A stretch of 54,442 bases of DNA, taken from assembly GCA_903867225.1 (NCBI GenBank), contig CAIPQN010000042.1:166992-221433 (forward strand), given 5' to 3'. Of this stretch, positions 44,481 to 54,442 are shown one piece after another. The stretch's first letter is position 1, and each line of letters starts with the position of its first letter. Source of the stretch: an uncultured Pseudomonadota bacterium (lineage in GTDB: Bacteria; Pseudomonadota; Gammaproteobacteria; Methylococcales; Methylomonadaceae). A program made the translations under genes and the position numbers. The notes under the pieces were generated by a model. It had not been told where the DNA came from. It worked only from the letters and a program-made list of their open reading frames with translations, and searched no databases.

Positions 44481-44576
44481 AGAGATTTAGCCACATTGCT
44501 TTTTATTTTTTGTTCACCGTTTTTTTTAGATATTTTTCGATTTTGAAACAGTTTTTTGAATGGAAAAGCGAGATGA

Positions 44577-45470
44577 TCAAAATTTTAAACTGGTTCTTAA
44601 AATGGCGTAATCGCCAGCAATGTGATTATTTACATTGTACTCATGCAACCATTTTGCAGAGAAATTGACATCACGTTCACCCATTTTCACGGTGTAATTT
44701 ATCACTGGACCGATGCTGCTGTATTCGCCACTAATCGCATTTTCCGGAACGCCCAAACCGCTATCATTTTTCACTTGTCGATAATATGATCCCGTTACGC
44801 CAACGCCTAAAGCACTGGTCAAATAATAGCCTGCCGAATAATCCAAATGAACTTCATCACCTGTTTTGTAATGTGTTGCTGCATTTTCAGTATTAACCAT
44901 ATAACCAAATGTCATTGAGAAATCATATTCCCCATCATTTGGTAGCCACGTCATCGAAAAATTATTATCGAATGTCCAAGTATTACGACCTGCATTTAAA
45001 TCCCGATTTTTATCATAAGCCCCCGTTGGAACAACGATGCCTTCAAATGCTGAAAATGAAAGTTCTTTCCATTGCCATGATAATAAAATCGGCACCGCAT
45101 ACATATCGCCAGCACCACCACGCGCTGATTCTTTTTTAACACCATTATTTGTTGAGTTATAAGTTGTATGAAGCGCGTAAGGATAAAACCCAAACGAATA
45201 AGTGCCACCCAACACTTTTTGTTCTGTCACTCGCATTAAACCTGGTAATTCAAATAATAAACTACTGCCGTTATCATCATTTCCCGCCCAGTTATAACCA
45301 AAGAAATTACTTAAATAATTGCCAGGTGCTGATGCAGTTGCCATTCCAAAATCACCATAAAATCCAGGTAAATACTGACTACTTCCACCTTCTGCCGCTA
45401 TTATTGGCGTTGAAAAAGCAAAAAAATAAACAACGCTTGTATGTGTGAGAAATTTTGTTAATTTTTTCAT
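44577..45470 (-). CDS. SphA/MetA-pathway (phenol degradation) family outer-membrane protein
   Basis: 297 residues with a signal peptide (MKKLTKFLTHTSVVYFFAFSTPIIAAEGG). The start of the mature part (GSSQYLPGFYGDFGMATASAPGNYLSNFF) and the alternating aromatic strands that follow (MYAVPILLSWQWKELSFSAFEGIVVPTGAYDKNRDLNAGRNTWTFDNNFSMTWLP) are typical of the SphA/Phenol_MetA_deg beta-barrel family. It ends in Phe (ILRTSLKF). Members are thought to admit hydrophobic compounds, but the substrate here is unknown. It stands alone upstream of the sensor kinase on the same strand. Confidence 0.8.
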   Translation of the reverse strand: MKKLTKFLTHTSVVYFFAFSTPIIAAEGGSSQYLPGFYGDFGMATASAPGNYLSNFFGYNWAGNDDNGSSLLFELPGLMRVTEQKVLGGTYSFGFYPYALHTTYNSTNNGVKKESARGGAGDMYAVPILLSWQWKELSFSAFEGIVVPTGAYDKNRDLNAGRNTWTFDNNFSMTWLPNDGEYDFSMTFGYMVNTENAATHYKTGDEVHLDYSAGYYLTSALGVGVTGSYYRQVKNDSGLGVPENAISGEYSSIGPVINYTVKMGERDVNFSAKWLHEYNVNNHIAGDYAILRTSLKF

Positions 45471-45542
45471 ATTTTATTTTTATTCAATTTGTAAAGCGCG
45501 ACGTGTTATAAATTTAGTCAGTTTAACGTAATTCTTAAATTT

Positions 45543-46073
45543 TCAAATCAACAAATACTGATTTTTTAAATCCACATAATGTTCTGCAGAATATCGCAAA
45601 AATTCTTTTTCTTTTTCTGTTAATGCTCGGTTTTGTTTTGCAGGTGAACCAACATACAAATAACCACTTTCGAGCCTTTTATTTGGCGGTACTAATGAAC
45701 CTGCACCTAACATTACATAATCTTCCAACACTGCATCGTCCATGACAATCGCGCCAATTCCAATCAAACAATAATCGCCAATCGTACAACCGTGAAGCAC
45801 CGCTCGATGACCAATCGTTACATTTGCACCAATGTTTAATGGATGCCCACGTTCTGAAAATTTACCTTGATGCGAAACGTGTAAAATCGCGCCATCTTGA
45901 ACATTTGTATTTTCGCCAATGCTTATTTTTTCAACATCACCGCGAATAACAGCCGTCGGAAAAACGGAAACATCATCGCCTAATTTGACTGCGCCAATTA
46001 CAATCGCGCTGTCATCAATATAAACATTTGCACCAAGTTGTGGGGTTTCATTTTTAAAATTTCTAATGCTCAT
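45543..46073 (-). CDS. Gamma-carbonic anhydrase family protein (YrdA-like)
   Basis: 176 residues from the ATG at 46073 (MSIRNFKNETPQLGANVYID). Left-handed beta-helix hexapeptide repeats run through most of the protein (IVIGAVKLGDDVSVFPTAVIRGDVEKISIG). The zinc-ligand histidines are in ILHVSH and GHRAVLHGCTIGD, and the C-terminal helix (KQNRALTEKEKEFLRYSAEHYVDL) is typical. The YrdA/PaaY group binds metal, but carbonic anhydrase activity varies. The upstream extension is not conserved. It is divergent from gmk. Confidence 0.92.
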   Translation of the reverse strand: MSIRNFKNETPQLGANVYIDDSAIVIGAVKLGDDVSVFPTAVIRGDVEKISIGENTNVQDGAILHVSHQGKFSERGHPLNIGANVTIGHRAVLHGCTIGDYCLIGIGAIVMDDAVLEDYVMLGAGSLVPPNKRLESGYLYVGSPAKQNRALTEKEKEFLRYSAEHYVDLKNQYLLI

Positions 46074-46148
46074 TTTTGTTTCCCTTTGAATGAATCTGAC
46101 TATTGAATTGAAGATTGTTAAAATGTTCGTAAATTTTAACTTCACAAC

Positions 46149-46772
46149 ATGAAAATTATGAACAAAGGGACGCTTTATATCATTTCTGCACCATCTGGCG
46201 CAGGCAAAACCACGTTAGTTAAAAAGTTAATCGCAAAAACTAGCGATTTAATTGTATCGGTATCTCACACCACGCGCCAAACCAGAGAAGGTGAAATTCA
46301 CGGCAAAGATTATTTTTTTGTTGATGTCGAAACCTTTCAAACCATGCAGCATGAAAATGCTTTTTTAGAATGCGCTCAAGTATTCGATAATTTTTACGGC
46401 ACAGCGCAACAAACCGTAGAAGATAATCTGGCTCAAGGAAAAGATGTGCTTTTAGAAATTGATTGGCAAGGCGCACAACAAGTACGTCATTTATTGCCTG
46501 AGTGTGTTTCTATTTTCATTTTGCCGCCGTCGATTGAAACTTTGCGTCAACGTTTGGAAGCACGCGGAAAAGATGATGTAGAAATTATCAATCGTCGTAT
46601 GAAAGATGCGGTAACAGAAATGAGCCATCATTCGGAATTTGATTATTTAATCGTCAACGATGATTTTTCCGAAGCGTTGAAAGCACTCAAAAGTATTGTT
46701 TTAACAAATCGTCTTAAACAATCGCGCCAATCGCAGAATTTAAAGACGTTGCTCTCTAATTTGTTAGCATAA
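46149..46772 (+). CDS. gmk: Guanylate kinase
   Basis: Phosphorylates GMP to GDP. 207 residues from 46149; an in-frame ATG at 46158 (MNKGTLYIISAPSGAGKTTL) aligns better with known starts and may be the real one. Motifs: P-loop APSGAGKTTLVKKL, the GMP-binding SVSHTTRQTREGEIHGKDYFFVD, LLEIDWQGAQQVR and IFILPPSIETLRQRLEARG. A DUF748 gene follows 6 bases later; the usual rpoZ is not adjacent. Confidence 0.97.
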   Translation: MKIMNKGTLYIISAPSGAGKTTLVKKLIAKTSDLIVSVSHTTRQTREGEIHGKDYFFVDVETFQTMQHENAFLECAQVFDNFYGTAQQTVEDNLAQGKDVLLEIDWQGAQQVRHLLPECVSIFILPPSIETLRQRLEARGKDDVEIINRRMKDAVTEMSHHSEFDYLIVNDDFSEALKALKSIVLTNRLKQSRQSQNLKTLLSNLLA

Positions 46773-46778
46773 TTTTTT

Positions 46779-49700
46779 ATGAAACGAATCGCTAAAATAG
46801 CCGTTACGATTTTAATTCCCATTGGATTAGTTGGCGGTTATTTAGCGACTGGTTTTTATATTTTACCCACATGGTTACAACATAATCTGCCAGCGTTAAT
46901 TAAAAAAGAAACGAATTTAGATACGAATATACACGAAGTAAAATTCAATCCTTTGACGCTTGAACTACATTTAAAGCAATTTGAATTACAAAAAATACTG
47001 CGTTTTGAAGACTTAGATATTCAAATTAATTTGCGCGAATCGTTTAATACTAAAACTTTCGTGGTCGAAAATGTCATGCTCAATAAGCCGATTTTTGAAC
47101 TCGAAAAACAAAAAAATGGCGCGTTAAATATCGACGCACTTTTGCCCAAAACCGACACCGCAAAAACTGAAAAAAACGATTACATTTTTCCAATCACGAT
47201 TAAAAACTTTATCGTGTCACAAGGCGGATTTTCCTTTAAAGATGGCAATATTCATGAAGAAATCACACCAATAAATCTTACGCTAACGAATTTCAGCACG
47301 ACAAATTCCGTTCCTGCTAAATTGGATTTAACGGCGAATTGGCAAAACGGCGGCGAGTTAAATTTGAGCGGTGAGTTTCAATTTTCAAACCTCGCTTCAA
47401 CAGGAAAAGTCACATTTCAAAAATGTGATTTGGCGCATTTACTTTCGTTAATTCCAGAAAACAAAATAAAACTAACGGGCGATGGCGATTTTTCTGCGAC
47501 ATTCAGCATCAAATTTAATAAAAAAATACCGTTGGTTCAAATTGAAAATGGCGTGATTGAATTAACAAATTTAAGTTATCAAAACAAAATCACGCTTCAA
47601 AAAATTACGCTCGACAATTTTAATTTCGACAGTTCAAAACAAATCGTTCAATTAAAAATGCTCTCGTTAAATACTTTTCGTTTTACAGAAGGACAAGCAC
47701 AATTTGATTTATCAAATCTGACGTTTAATGATTTAAGCGTAAATTTACAAAATCAAAATTTTCAAACAGCGAGTATTTTATTAAAAGATGCTGAACTTTT
47801 AGATACGACGCAAAATACGTTGTTGTTTAAATTACCAGCGATGGATTTGAAAAAAGTCGCGTTCAATTTAAAAAATAAAACGTTGGCAATTGGCGCAATT
47901 CAAGCAAAAAATGCTGATTTCAAAGCGTGGCTAAATCCGAATGGTGAATTAAATTATCAAACGCTTTTACCCGAAGACGAAGCGCAAATTGCCGCCGAAA
48001 AAGAGGCAGGAAATTCAACTAGCGAAGCGTTTTGGGGCATCAAAATTGATAACGTCGAACTCTCAGATTTCAGTGCAACATTTGAAGATAAAATGTTGCC
48101 GAAACCACTGACAATCAGCATCAAACCGTTGTCGCTAAAACTCACCGAATTAAGTAATGCGGCTGGTTCAAAACTGCCTTTTGAACTCAACACGGGCATT
48201 AACAACAGCGGTTCACTACATTTAAAAGGCAGCGCGGGATTATCGCCATTGACGGCTGAAACGCACATCGACATAAATGCGTTAGGCTTAGAAAAATTCC
48301 AATCTTACATCGATAAATTCGCGCATTTAGATTTGATAAAAGGCGTATTTAGTTTGGACGGAAAACTCGATATGGCACGAGGCGAACAAGGCGAATTAGA
48401 CCTTAAATTCAAAGGAAATTCAGGGATTGCACGGCTGATTACCCGCGACCAAATGCAAAATAAAGATTTGGTGAAATGGGATAATTTGACACTAAAAAAT
48501 ATCAATGCAGACGTTTTGGCGCAACGCTACAGTGCAGATTCGTTATTGCTTGATAAACCTTATGCGCGAGTAGTGATTGCTAAAAATAAAATGCTCAATT
48601 TTGCAGACATCTTAATTAACAATGATTCAAATAAAAGCACGAAACAATCTCCGAAAAAACCACCCATTTCGCCTGATTTTTATTTCAAGCTCGATAAAAT
48701 TCAAATTTCAAATGGCGCGTCATCGTTTGCTGATTTGTCGATGATTTTACCTTTTTCTGCTGAAATTCGTGGCTTGGAAGGTGGCGCGTCAGGTATTTCG
48801 TCAGAACATCAATCAACGATTAGCGTGACGTTAAAAGGTAACGCTTATGACCTTTCGCCCGTGGATATTAAAGGCAAAATTCAGCCGTTCATTGGTGATT
48901 ACAAAGCCGCTCTAAACTTCAAAGGGATGCCGTTGCCGTTGATGTCTGCTTATATGGCGGAATTCGCAGGTTATAAACTCGAAAAAGGCAAAATGTCGCT
49001 CGGTATGAATTACGAAGTTGAAAAAGGTGAATTAACCGCAACCAATAATTTGTTAATTGAGCAATTTGAACTGGGTGAAAAAGTTGAAAATCCGCACGCT
49101 GTTGATATGCCGTTTGATTTAGCGATTGCCTTGCTCAAAGATATGAATGGCATCATTAAATTAGATGTGCCGATTACTGGCTCATTAAATGACCCGCATT
49201 TTGATTTTGGCGGCGTTGTGGGTGATGCAGTTTTGAATGTTATGACGAAAGCCATCACTTCACCATTTCAAGCGATTGCCAGTTTATTAGGTACAGACGA
49301 AGATTTAAGCGCGGTGCAATTTTCCGCAGGCGAATCGATATTGTCAGAGTCACAAAAACCAAAATTAGACGGTTTAGCGAAAATTTTGCGTGAACGTGAA
49401 ATTTTAAAATTAGAAATTAAAGGCACTGCATTTGAATCACAAGATTGGACATTTTTACGCGAAGAAGCCTTAATTGATCGATTGAAAACATTGAAATCCG
49501 AAGAATTCAATCGTAAAAATGAACAAAAAATTCGTCCTGAATATGTTGAATTAGATGACACAGATTCGCAGCGATTGTTAGCACAAGAATTTGAAGCAAA
49601 ATTTCCACAACTGGTGAAAAAATCATTTTTTGGCGGGTTTGAATTGGTGAAACCTGACATGGGCGAATTTTATACCGTTGCGAAAGCTACGTTGCTTGAT

Positions 49701-49883
49701 ACATTTCCCGTTGAACAAAAACGCTTAACCAAATTAGCGGCGGCTCGTTCTAGAGCGATTGCAAAATATATCGTCCAACAAGGCGGTGTGCCGAATGAAC
49801 GGGTTTTTATTTTGGATACGGCAATTAATCCACCGCGCACTGATAACGATATTGATGCGTTGCTGTATTTGAAAGTTGATTGA
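46779..49883 (+). CDS. DUF748 (AsmA-like) envelope protein
   Basis: 1034 residues with an N-terminal membrane anchor (MKRIAKIAVTILIPIGLVGGYLATGFYILPTWL). The long periplasmic part carries DUF748 signatures: LDTNIHEVKFNPLTLELHLKQFEL near the start, repeated GxLxLKG-type strands (GSLHLKGSAGLSPLTAE), and the C-terminal GVVGDAVLNVMTKAITSPFQAIASLLG followed by the SAGESILSESQKPKLDGLAKIL module. AsmA-like proteins are beta-groove bridges thought to move lipids between membranes. Co-transcription with gmk (6-base gap) is likely, but a functional link is not evident. Confidence 0.88.
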   Translation: MKRIAKIAVTILIPIGLVGGYLATGFYILPTWLQHNLPALIKKETNLDTNIHEVKFNPLTLELHLKQFELQKILRFEDLDIQINLRESFNTKTFVVENVMLNKPIFELEKQKNGALNIDALLPKTDTAKTEKNDYIFPITIKNFIVSQGGFSFKDGNIHEEITPINLTLTNFSTTNSVPAKLDLTANWQNGGELNLSGEFQFSNLASTGKVTFQKCDLAHLLSLIPENKIKLTGDGDFSATFSIKFNKKIPLVQIENGVIELTNLSYQNKITLQKITLDNFNFDSSKQIVQLKMLSLNTFRFTEGQAQFDLSNLTFNDLSVNLQNQNFQTASILLKDAELLDTTQNTLLFKLPAMDLKKVAFNLKNKTLAIGAIQAKNADFKAWLNPNGELNYQTLLPEDEAQIAAEKEAGNSTSEAFWGIKIDNVELSDFSATFEDKMLPKPLTISIKPLSLKLTELSNAAGSKLPFELNTGINNSGSLHLKGSAGLSPLTAETHIDINALGLEKFQSYIDKFAHLDLIKGVFSLDGKLDMARGEQGELDLKFKGNSGIARLITRDQMQNKDLVKWDNLTLKNINADVLAQRYSADSLLLDKPYARVVIAKNKMLNFADILINNDSNKSTKQSPKKPPISPDFYFKLDKIQISNGASSFADLSMILPFSAEIRGLEGGASGISSEHQSTISVTLKGNAYDLSPVDIKGKIQPFIGDYKAALNFKGMPLPLMSAYMAEFAGYKLEKGKMSLGMNYEVEKGELTATNNLLIEQFELGEKVENPHAVDMPFDLAIALLKDMNGIIKLDVPITGSLNDPHFDFGGVVGDAVLNVMTKAITSPFQAIASLLGTDEDLSAVQFSAGESILSESQKPKLDGLAKILREREILKLEIKGTAFESQDWTFLREEALIDRLKTLKSEEFNRKNEQKIRPEYVELDDTDSQRLLAQEFEAKFPQLVKKSFFGGFELVKPDMGEFYTVAKATLLDTFPVEQKRLTKLAAARSRAIAKYIVQQGGVPNERVFILDTAINPPRTDNDIDALLYLKVD

Positions 49884-49966
49884 AATCGGAATAATTTCAG
49901 TGAAAATCATGCTGGCTTTAAATGTTTTTTTGTCGATTACGACTGACTTTTTGCCAAAAATAGAAT

Positions 49967-52117
49967 TTATCGTATTTTAAAATGTGCCATTTCAATCGCT
50001 AAATTTCTTGTTTGCTCACTGAGTGATTCTGCTGCCGCCGCCGCTTCTTCAACTAACGCCGCATTTTGTTGAGTGACACCATCCATTTGTGTAATTGCGT
50101 TATGAACTTGATCAATTCCTGACATTTGTTCACTTGAAGCAGAGGCAATTTCAGACATAATCACCGTAACATTTTGAATCGCATTGACAATATCTTCCAT
50201 TGTTTTACCTGCTTGTTCGACTTGCTTACTTCCGTCTGAAATCGTATCAACCGAATCACTAATGAGATGTTTAATTTCACCTGCGGCATTGGCGGCACGT
50301 TGTGCTAAGTTACGAACTTCAACCGCCACGACAGCAAAACCTTTTCCCTGTTCACCAGCACGAGCGGCTTCAACCGCCGCATTTAACGCTAAAATGTTTG
50401 TTTGAAATGCAATGTCATCAATTACGGTAATAATATCAACGATTTTATGTGACGATTCGTTAATAGTCGCCATTGTTTTAACTACGTTATTAACCACCAC
50501 AACGCCTTGTTTTGCCGTTGTCGATGCACCTAACGCGAGTTGATTTGCATTATTTGCGTTGTTAGTATTTTGTTGAACAGTCGTGGTTAACTCTTCCATA
50601 CTCGCGGCGGTTTGTTGCAAACTCGAAGCCTGTTCCTCGGTGCGATGCGACAAATCATTATTTCCTGCTGAAATTTCTCTCGACGCATTCGCAATCACTT
50701 CACTGGTATTTTGAATTTCACCAATCAAACTTTTTAAGTTTTCAACAGTAGCATTCATGCCAACTTTCACTTCCCCAAACAAGCCAGTGTAATCAGCTTT
50801 CATACTGTCAGTTAAATCGCCATTCGATAATGATTTCGCAACACGCAAAACACCGTGTAGATTTTTTTCAGTGGTTTCTAAACTTTGATTGATATTGTTT
50901 TTTAATGTGGCTAAATCGCCCATCCCTTGCGCTTGTACTCGAGTTGTTAAATCACCGTCTTTAACACCACTCATAACTTTTCCAATGTCACTAAGCATAG
51001 TTTGCATAGTTTGCATAGCGTCATCAACGGCGATTTTAACGTCACCTTTGACACTAGAATTCATACGTTTGCTGAAATCGCCATGACTTAATGCGTGCAT
51101 CACATCTGTTAAAGCAATCATCGTTTGTTGCAATTTATCAATGCTGGCATTCACGTTTTGTTTCAATTTATCCAAATCGTTACGCGCTTGAACATCAACG
51201 CGCTTACTAAAATCACCTTCCGCCACACTATTCATTACTGAATTGGTATTTGATAACACCGCATCAAGTTTGTTTTTCATGTCAGCAATTAAGGCAATAA
51301 TACTGTCTTTATGACTATTGCTGGTGTTGATTTGAATTGAAAAATTACCTTCAGCTAGCGAGTTAATGTATTTGCGAGCATCCTCAACTGAACCGCCAAT
51401 GATTTCATTCAATGCGATAAATGTGCGGCGTAACATCAACAACGTCAATGCACCGACCAAAACAAATACGCCTTGTGCAATGTGTGACAACAAATTTGCA
51501 AAATCAACGGCTTCAGCCGTGCGGGCTTCAAACAAAACATAAAACTCATCAATTGGTTTCATGATTTTGGCTTTATCCGCATGATATTTTTTGCTGTGCA
51601 TCATTTCACGCGCTTTCGCGTAGCCGACTTCAGCGTTTTCGCCTGTTAATTTTACCAAGCCCATAGCTTCAACTTCAGTATTTACCAAGCCATCAGAATT
51701 ATTTTTCGCTTCATTCAATTTGCCAAATTCTTCATCGGTAAAACCAATCTCTTTCATCAAATCGAGTAACGGACGTGTCACTGCAGAATCAGGGCGTGGC
51801 GATTTTTCACCGTTTGCCACAAAATCCCAGTAAATACGATGATAATTATCAGGACGCGCTTTTTTACCGTTACGAATATCAAGAATATCCATGTATTGTT
51901 TTTCGTAAGAAGCATCACGCGACACAACGTAAGTGCGTGCTAAACGTGTCAAATCATCTGACGATTGGCGTAATTCATCAGCCAATAAATACGATTGATA
52001 ACGTTGATTGTAAGCATTGCTCAATTGAGTTTGTGTCAACGCATAAAACACAAACATGAGAGCGAGTGCCACTAAACCCACAACCGAATACATCAGATTT
52101 TTTTGAAAAGAAGACAT
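49967..52117 (-). CDS. Methyl-accepting chemotaxis protein with tandem HAMP domains
   Basis: 716 residues. TM1 (residues about 10-30), a mostly helical periplasmic sensor domain (about 31-205), TM2 (about 207-225), then at least five HAMP-like units, seen as repeats of the xxGDFSKR pattern ([50 protein letters not shown]). The signalling tip is intact ([34 protein letters not shown]). No C-terminal CheR pentapeptide is present. It starts 12 bases after the porin gene stop with an AGGGA site, forming a porin-receptor operon; the ligand may be what the porin admits, which is inferred only. Confidence 0.94.
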   Translation of the reverse strand: MSSFQKNLMYSVVGLVALALMFVFYALTQTQLSNAYNQRYQSYLLADELRQSSDDLTRLARTYVVSRDASYEKQYMDILDIRNGKKARPDNYHRIYWDFVANGEKSPRPDSAVTRPLLDLMKEIGFTDEEFGKLNEAKNNSDGLVNTEVEAMGLVKLTGENAEVGYAKAREMMHSKKYHADKAKIMKPIDEFYVLFEARTAEAVDFANLLSHIAQGVFVLVGALTLLMLRRTFIALNEIIGGSVEDARKYINSLAEGNFSIQINTSNSHKDSIIALIADMKNKLDAVLSNTNSVMNSVAEGDFSKRVDVQARNDLDKLKQNVNASIDKLQQTMIALTDVMHALSHGDFSKRMNSSVKGDVKIAVDDAMQTMQTMLSDIGKVMSGVKDGDLTTRVQAQGMGDLATLKNNINQSLETTEKNLHGVLRVAKSLSNGDLTDSMKADYTGLFGEVKVGMNATVENLKSLIGEIQNTSEVIANASREISAGNNDLSHRTEEQASSLQQTAASMEELTTTVQQNTNNANNANQLALGASTTAKQGVVVVNNVVKTMATINESSHKIVDIITVIDDIAFQTNILALNAAVEAARAGEQGKGFAVVAVEVRNLAQRAANAAGEIKHLISDSVDTISDGSKQVEQAGKTMEDIVNAIQNVTVIMSEIASASSEQMSGIDQVHNAITQMDGVTQQNAALVEEAAAAAESLSEQTRNLAIEMAHFKIR

Positions 52118-52129
52118 TTGATTTTTTCC

Positions 52130-53302
52130 CTAAATTTGCCATTGAAAATTAACATTCATTGCGTTGATTTTATCGCCGCTCGCGGTCGATTTGTAATCCA
52201 TTCCTTTGGTCATTAAATCGCCGTATTGATAGCTTAATGAAATTTTTGCATTGTGTCCGTCAATAACATAATTCATCCCAGCTTCATAAACTTCACGATT
52301 CGCACTGGCAGTTGGGACAACATCAACATAGCGCACAAAAGGTTGAATTTGACCAATCAAGATTTTTTGCGGAAATAAATACATCCCACTGACATCAACG
52401 GCATTACCTTGAAACATTGAAAAACCACCACCTGCGATGCGTGAAGCCATACTGTAGCCATTAGTAATATCGTAATTTTTATATTCACCATTGAATGTCA
52501 CAACACCGCTATTCGGTAAATTTTTTTCCATTAGAATATCAACTGCTGTACCACGAAAATCACCTGAATCGGTTACTGTTCCTGCGCCATTTTCTTGATA
52601 TTGATTTGACACAGCGAGCGTTAAAATATCGCCGCCTTTGCCAAAATACGTTCCCGATGTGTAATAACCTGGATTTTTTTCAACGCTCCAAAAATTATAG
52701 GCAAAGCGTTGGGCATATAATGGATTATCACCTGAATTTGCACCCCCTCTTAATCCACGAAAGAAACCTGCTGCATATTGAAAATGTCCATCAAATGCCG
52801 CCCCCCAAAATGTTACGCCATCATCACGTCCCACTGAACCTGCTGAAACGCCACCTGCTTTGATAACAGTATTGTAATCAGCGGGTTCAAACGGTGTTCC
52901 CGATTGAAAAATGTTATACACCGCGCTGTAAAAAGGACCATTCATTTCACGGCGTTCTGCGGGAACTAATTGACGACCAAGCCAAACATTTGCCATTGGG
53001 TGAAATTCGAATTTACCAATCGCGTCTAAAATTTGAAAGTCACCACCTCTGCCACATGATGAACATTCGGTATTGAATTCTATTTTTAAGTATTGATGAA
53101 TTTGCCCGTTTAAGTACAAACGAAAATTGTCTAAATTGACGCTGTTGTCCCAGTCTGGTGTATTTTCATGCGCTCTAAAACTTGAACGTAATCCTGCACC
53201 AACGCTAATCCATTTGGTTTTATCGAGTTCAAATTTTTTTTCCGCTTCAGCTTGGGTGGTGGTGACCATAAACAATGAAAATAAAACGATTTTTTTATGC
53301 AC
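52130..53302 (-). CDS. Porin, OprO/OprP-like outer-membrane barrel
   Basis: 390 residues from a GTG start at 53302 with an AGAGG site 6 bases upstream. A signal peptide (MHKKIVLFSLFMVTTTQAEA-EK) is followed by porin-like strands: SVGAGLRSSFRAHENTPDWDN, NLDNFRLYLNGQIHQYLKIEFN, GKFEFHPMANVWLGRQLVPAERREMNGP. The end is a barrel strand (NAMNVNFQWQI). This layout suits the phosphate-selective porin O/P superfamily. Two Cys pairs (ECSSCGRGG) near residue 80 are unusual for a porin and could form a disulfide or bind metal. Substrate unknown; operon with the chemoreceptor. Confidence 0.82.
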   Translation of the reverse strand: MHKKIVLFSLFMVTTTQAEAEKKFELDKTKWISVGAGLRSSFRAHENTPDWDNSVNLDNFRLYLNGQIHQYLKIEFNTECSSCGRGGDFQILDAIGKFEFHPMANVWLGRQLVPAERREMNGPFYSAVYNIFQSGTPFEPADYNTVIKAGGVSAGSVGRDDGVTFWGAAFDGHFQYAAGFFRGLRGGANSGDNPLYAQRFAYNFWSVEKNPGYYTSGTYFGKGGDILTLAVSNQYQENGAGTVTDSGDFRGTAVDILMEKNLPNSGVVTFNGEYKNYDITNGYSMASRIAGGGFSMFQGNAVDVSGMYLFPQKILIGQIQPFVRYVDVVPTASANREVYEAGMNYVIDGHNAKISLSYQYGDLMTKGMDYKSTASGDKINAMNVNFQWQI

Positions 53303-53398
53303 AGCACACCTCTAAATAAAAATAGTTGTTGTTTTTAGTGTGCAATATGTCGGCATTACAACAAAATTCTATAACGCAATTTTAGATACCTGCTCAAT

Positions 53399-54346
53399 GT
53401 GGGTAAAGGTGACGACAAATTACTCGGCGGCAAAGGGGATGATAAATTGCTCGGCGGTGATGGTAATGACACACTCAAAGGCGGTATCGGTGCAGATGAG
53501 TTGAATGGCGGCGACGGTAACGATTATTACGTTGTCGATGATGTAAAAGATCGCGTCATTGAAACCAATAAAAATGCCAAGCTCGGCGGCAATGACACGC
53601 TCGAAACCATTTTCACTTACACGCTGGACAAAAACATCGAAAACTTAGTGCTAACAGGTGATAAAAACATTGACGGTACGGGCAATGAATTCATCAACCA
53701 AATTTCAGGCAACGCCGCTGAAAATGTTTTAAAAGGTGAAGCGGGCGATGATGTTATTTTTGGCGACAAAGGTGCGGATACGTTGTTTGGCGGCGCGGGT
53801 GAAGATGTCATTGATGGCGGTGAAGGTGTAGATGTTATTGACGGTGGCGCGGGAGATGATTTCATAACAGGTGGCGAAAGCAGTGACATGATAGAAGGTG
53901 GCGATGGTGATGACGTAGCGATTTTCAGCAGCACACAAACTGATTATCAAATTTCACATAACACCCTTACGGATGGAAGCGTTCAACTGGTTGTCAAATA
54001 TATTGGCAAAGACGTGAATGAAGGTACCGACATTTTAAGTCATATCGAAATGGTGAAATTTGGTGATGATGGAGCTATTAACATGAGCGACGTTAAAGAT
54101 ACCGTAATTGCTGTTGTGCCTGTGACTCCAGTTGTACCTGTAACGCCAGTTGTGCCTGTCACACCTACAACTTCTATTATCACTGGTACGATTAGCAATG
54201 ATAAATTAGCTGGAACTGTGAACGCTGATTCAATCAGTGGCAATGCAGGTGGTGATTATATTTGGGGCTATGAAGGTAACGATACTATCAATGGTGGTGC
54301 TGGGTGTTACCAACGCTTTAAATTTGACCCCTTAGCAACGGAATAA
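53399..54346 (+). pseudogene. RTX (haemolysin-type calcium-binding) protein fragment, broken at both ends
   Basis: The frame begins directly in nonapeptide repeats ([20 protein letters not shown]) with only a GTG and no ribosome site, so the true 5' end is probably lost. RTX blocks occur at 53400-53520, 53735-53925 and 54180-54300; a serralysin-like C-terminal module ([23 protein letters not shown]) lies between the first two, and a VVPVTP x3 linker (about 54110-54165) before the last. At 54305 the sequence changes from NGGAG to unrelated [13 protein letters not shown] and stops, at what looks like an IS end. The product would be a secreted Ca2+-binding protein, exported by a type I system. 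Confidence 0.7.
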
Positions 54347-54442
54347 GCTAATCCATTTAACGAAAAATAGAATATCGTAGAAATCAATAACGACAATGGA
54401 TTGAAGTCATAAACCACACTTCAATAGGGGGTCAATTAAAAA
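54305..54442. mobile_element. Left end of an IS21-like insertion sequence (runs off the window)
   Basis: The RTX reading frame breaks at a TGTTACCAACGC junction. Just inside, TTTAAATTTGACCCC (54317-54331) has an inverted, near-identical copy at the window edge (GGGGGTCAATTAAAAA, 54427-54442). Multiple inner copies of a TTGACCCC-type terminal repeat, with a TGT tip, recall IS21-family ends. No transposase is in view because the window stops, so family assignment is tentative. Confidence 0.5.

Noticed and set aside
54040-54243. Minus-strand frame opposite the RTX linker
   Set aside because: It is the complement of the VVPVTP tandem repeat and has no gene features.

Overview
The window looks like chromosome from an AT-rich Gammaproteobacterium. 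The evidence is the cluster miaB-ybeZ-ybeY-ybeX, the order rpsF-rpsR-DUF2232-rplI (as in pseudomonads and related gammas), NtrB (GlnL), a DUF2782 protein, KDO transferase (so an LPS outer membrane), outer-membrane porins and a two-partner secretion locus. The mix of a multiheme cytochrome, an MNIO/DUF692 enzyme, CHAT-TPR plus haemagglutinin genes and low GC would suit the Thiotrichales/Methylococcales part of the class. That placement is an inference; no marker here settles the genus.

Layout. Bases 1-10415 (+) are a tightly packed secretion/adhesion operon: a large Ig-repeat protein cut by the window edge, a TpsB outer-membrane transporter, a periplasmic TPR-CHAT peptidase with an intact His/Cys dyad, and a TpsA-type haemagglutinin. 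Bases 10504-18261 (-) hold a chain of close or overlapping genes: xthA, ribD, gltX, glnL, DUF2782, a membrane protein, a DAACS symporter, a 31-residue membrane peptide and an MFS carrier. After rpmE (+) come deaD and then the envelope/translation housekeeping block waaA-miaB-ybeZ-ybeY-corC-PerM-like, and the ribosomal operon rpsF-rpsR-DUF2232-rplI (all -). Bases 28971-32366 carry small or poorly known genes: a 37-residue lipoprotein, an HTTM+DCC membrane protein, a 43-residue membrane peptide with its own promoter and terminator, and two unknown (+) genes. Bases 32407-35242 (-) are hemL followed by an MNIO enzyme/partner pair (BufB/BufC-like) with no visible precursor peptide. Bases 35414-40621 (-) are a PKD/DUF1566 protein and a 1259-residue eight-haem cytochrome, followed by what may be the decayed 3' end of a related gene and a tRNA-Met with a consensus promoter. 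The rest holds ychF, a 7TM-DISM sensor kinase, an SphA-like outer-membrane protein, a gamma-carbonic anhydrase-like protein, gmk, a DUF748 protein, a porin-chemoreceptor operon, and an RTX gene fragment interrupted by an apparent IS21-like insertion end at the right edge.

How it fits together: most of the window is core metabolism and translation. The accessory interest lies in the cell-surface and periplasmic systems: the Ig adhesin/TPS/CHAT operon, the multiheme cytochrome with its PKD/DUF1566 neighbour, the orphan MNIO pair, several very small membrane proteins with good expression signals, and the broken RTX gene. No CRISPR array, rRNA or replication origin was seen.
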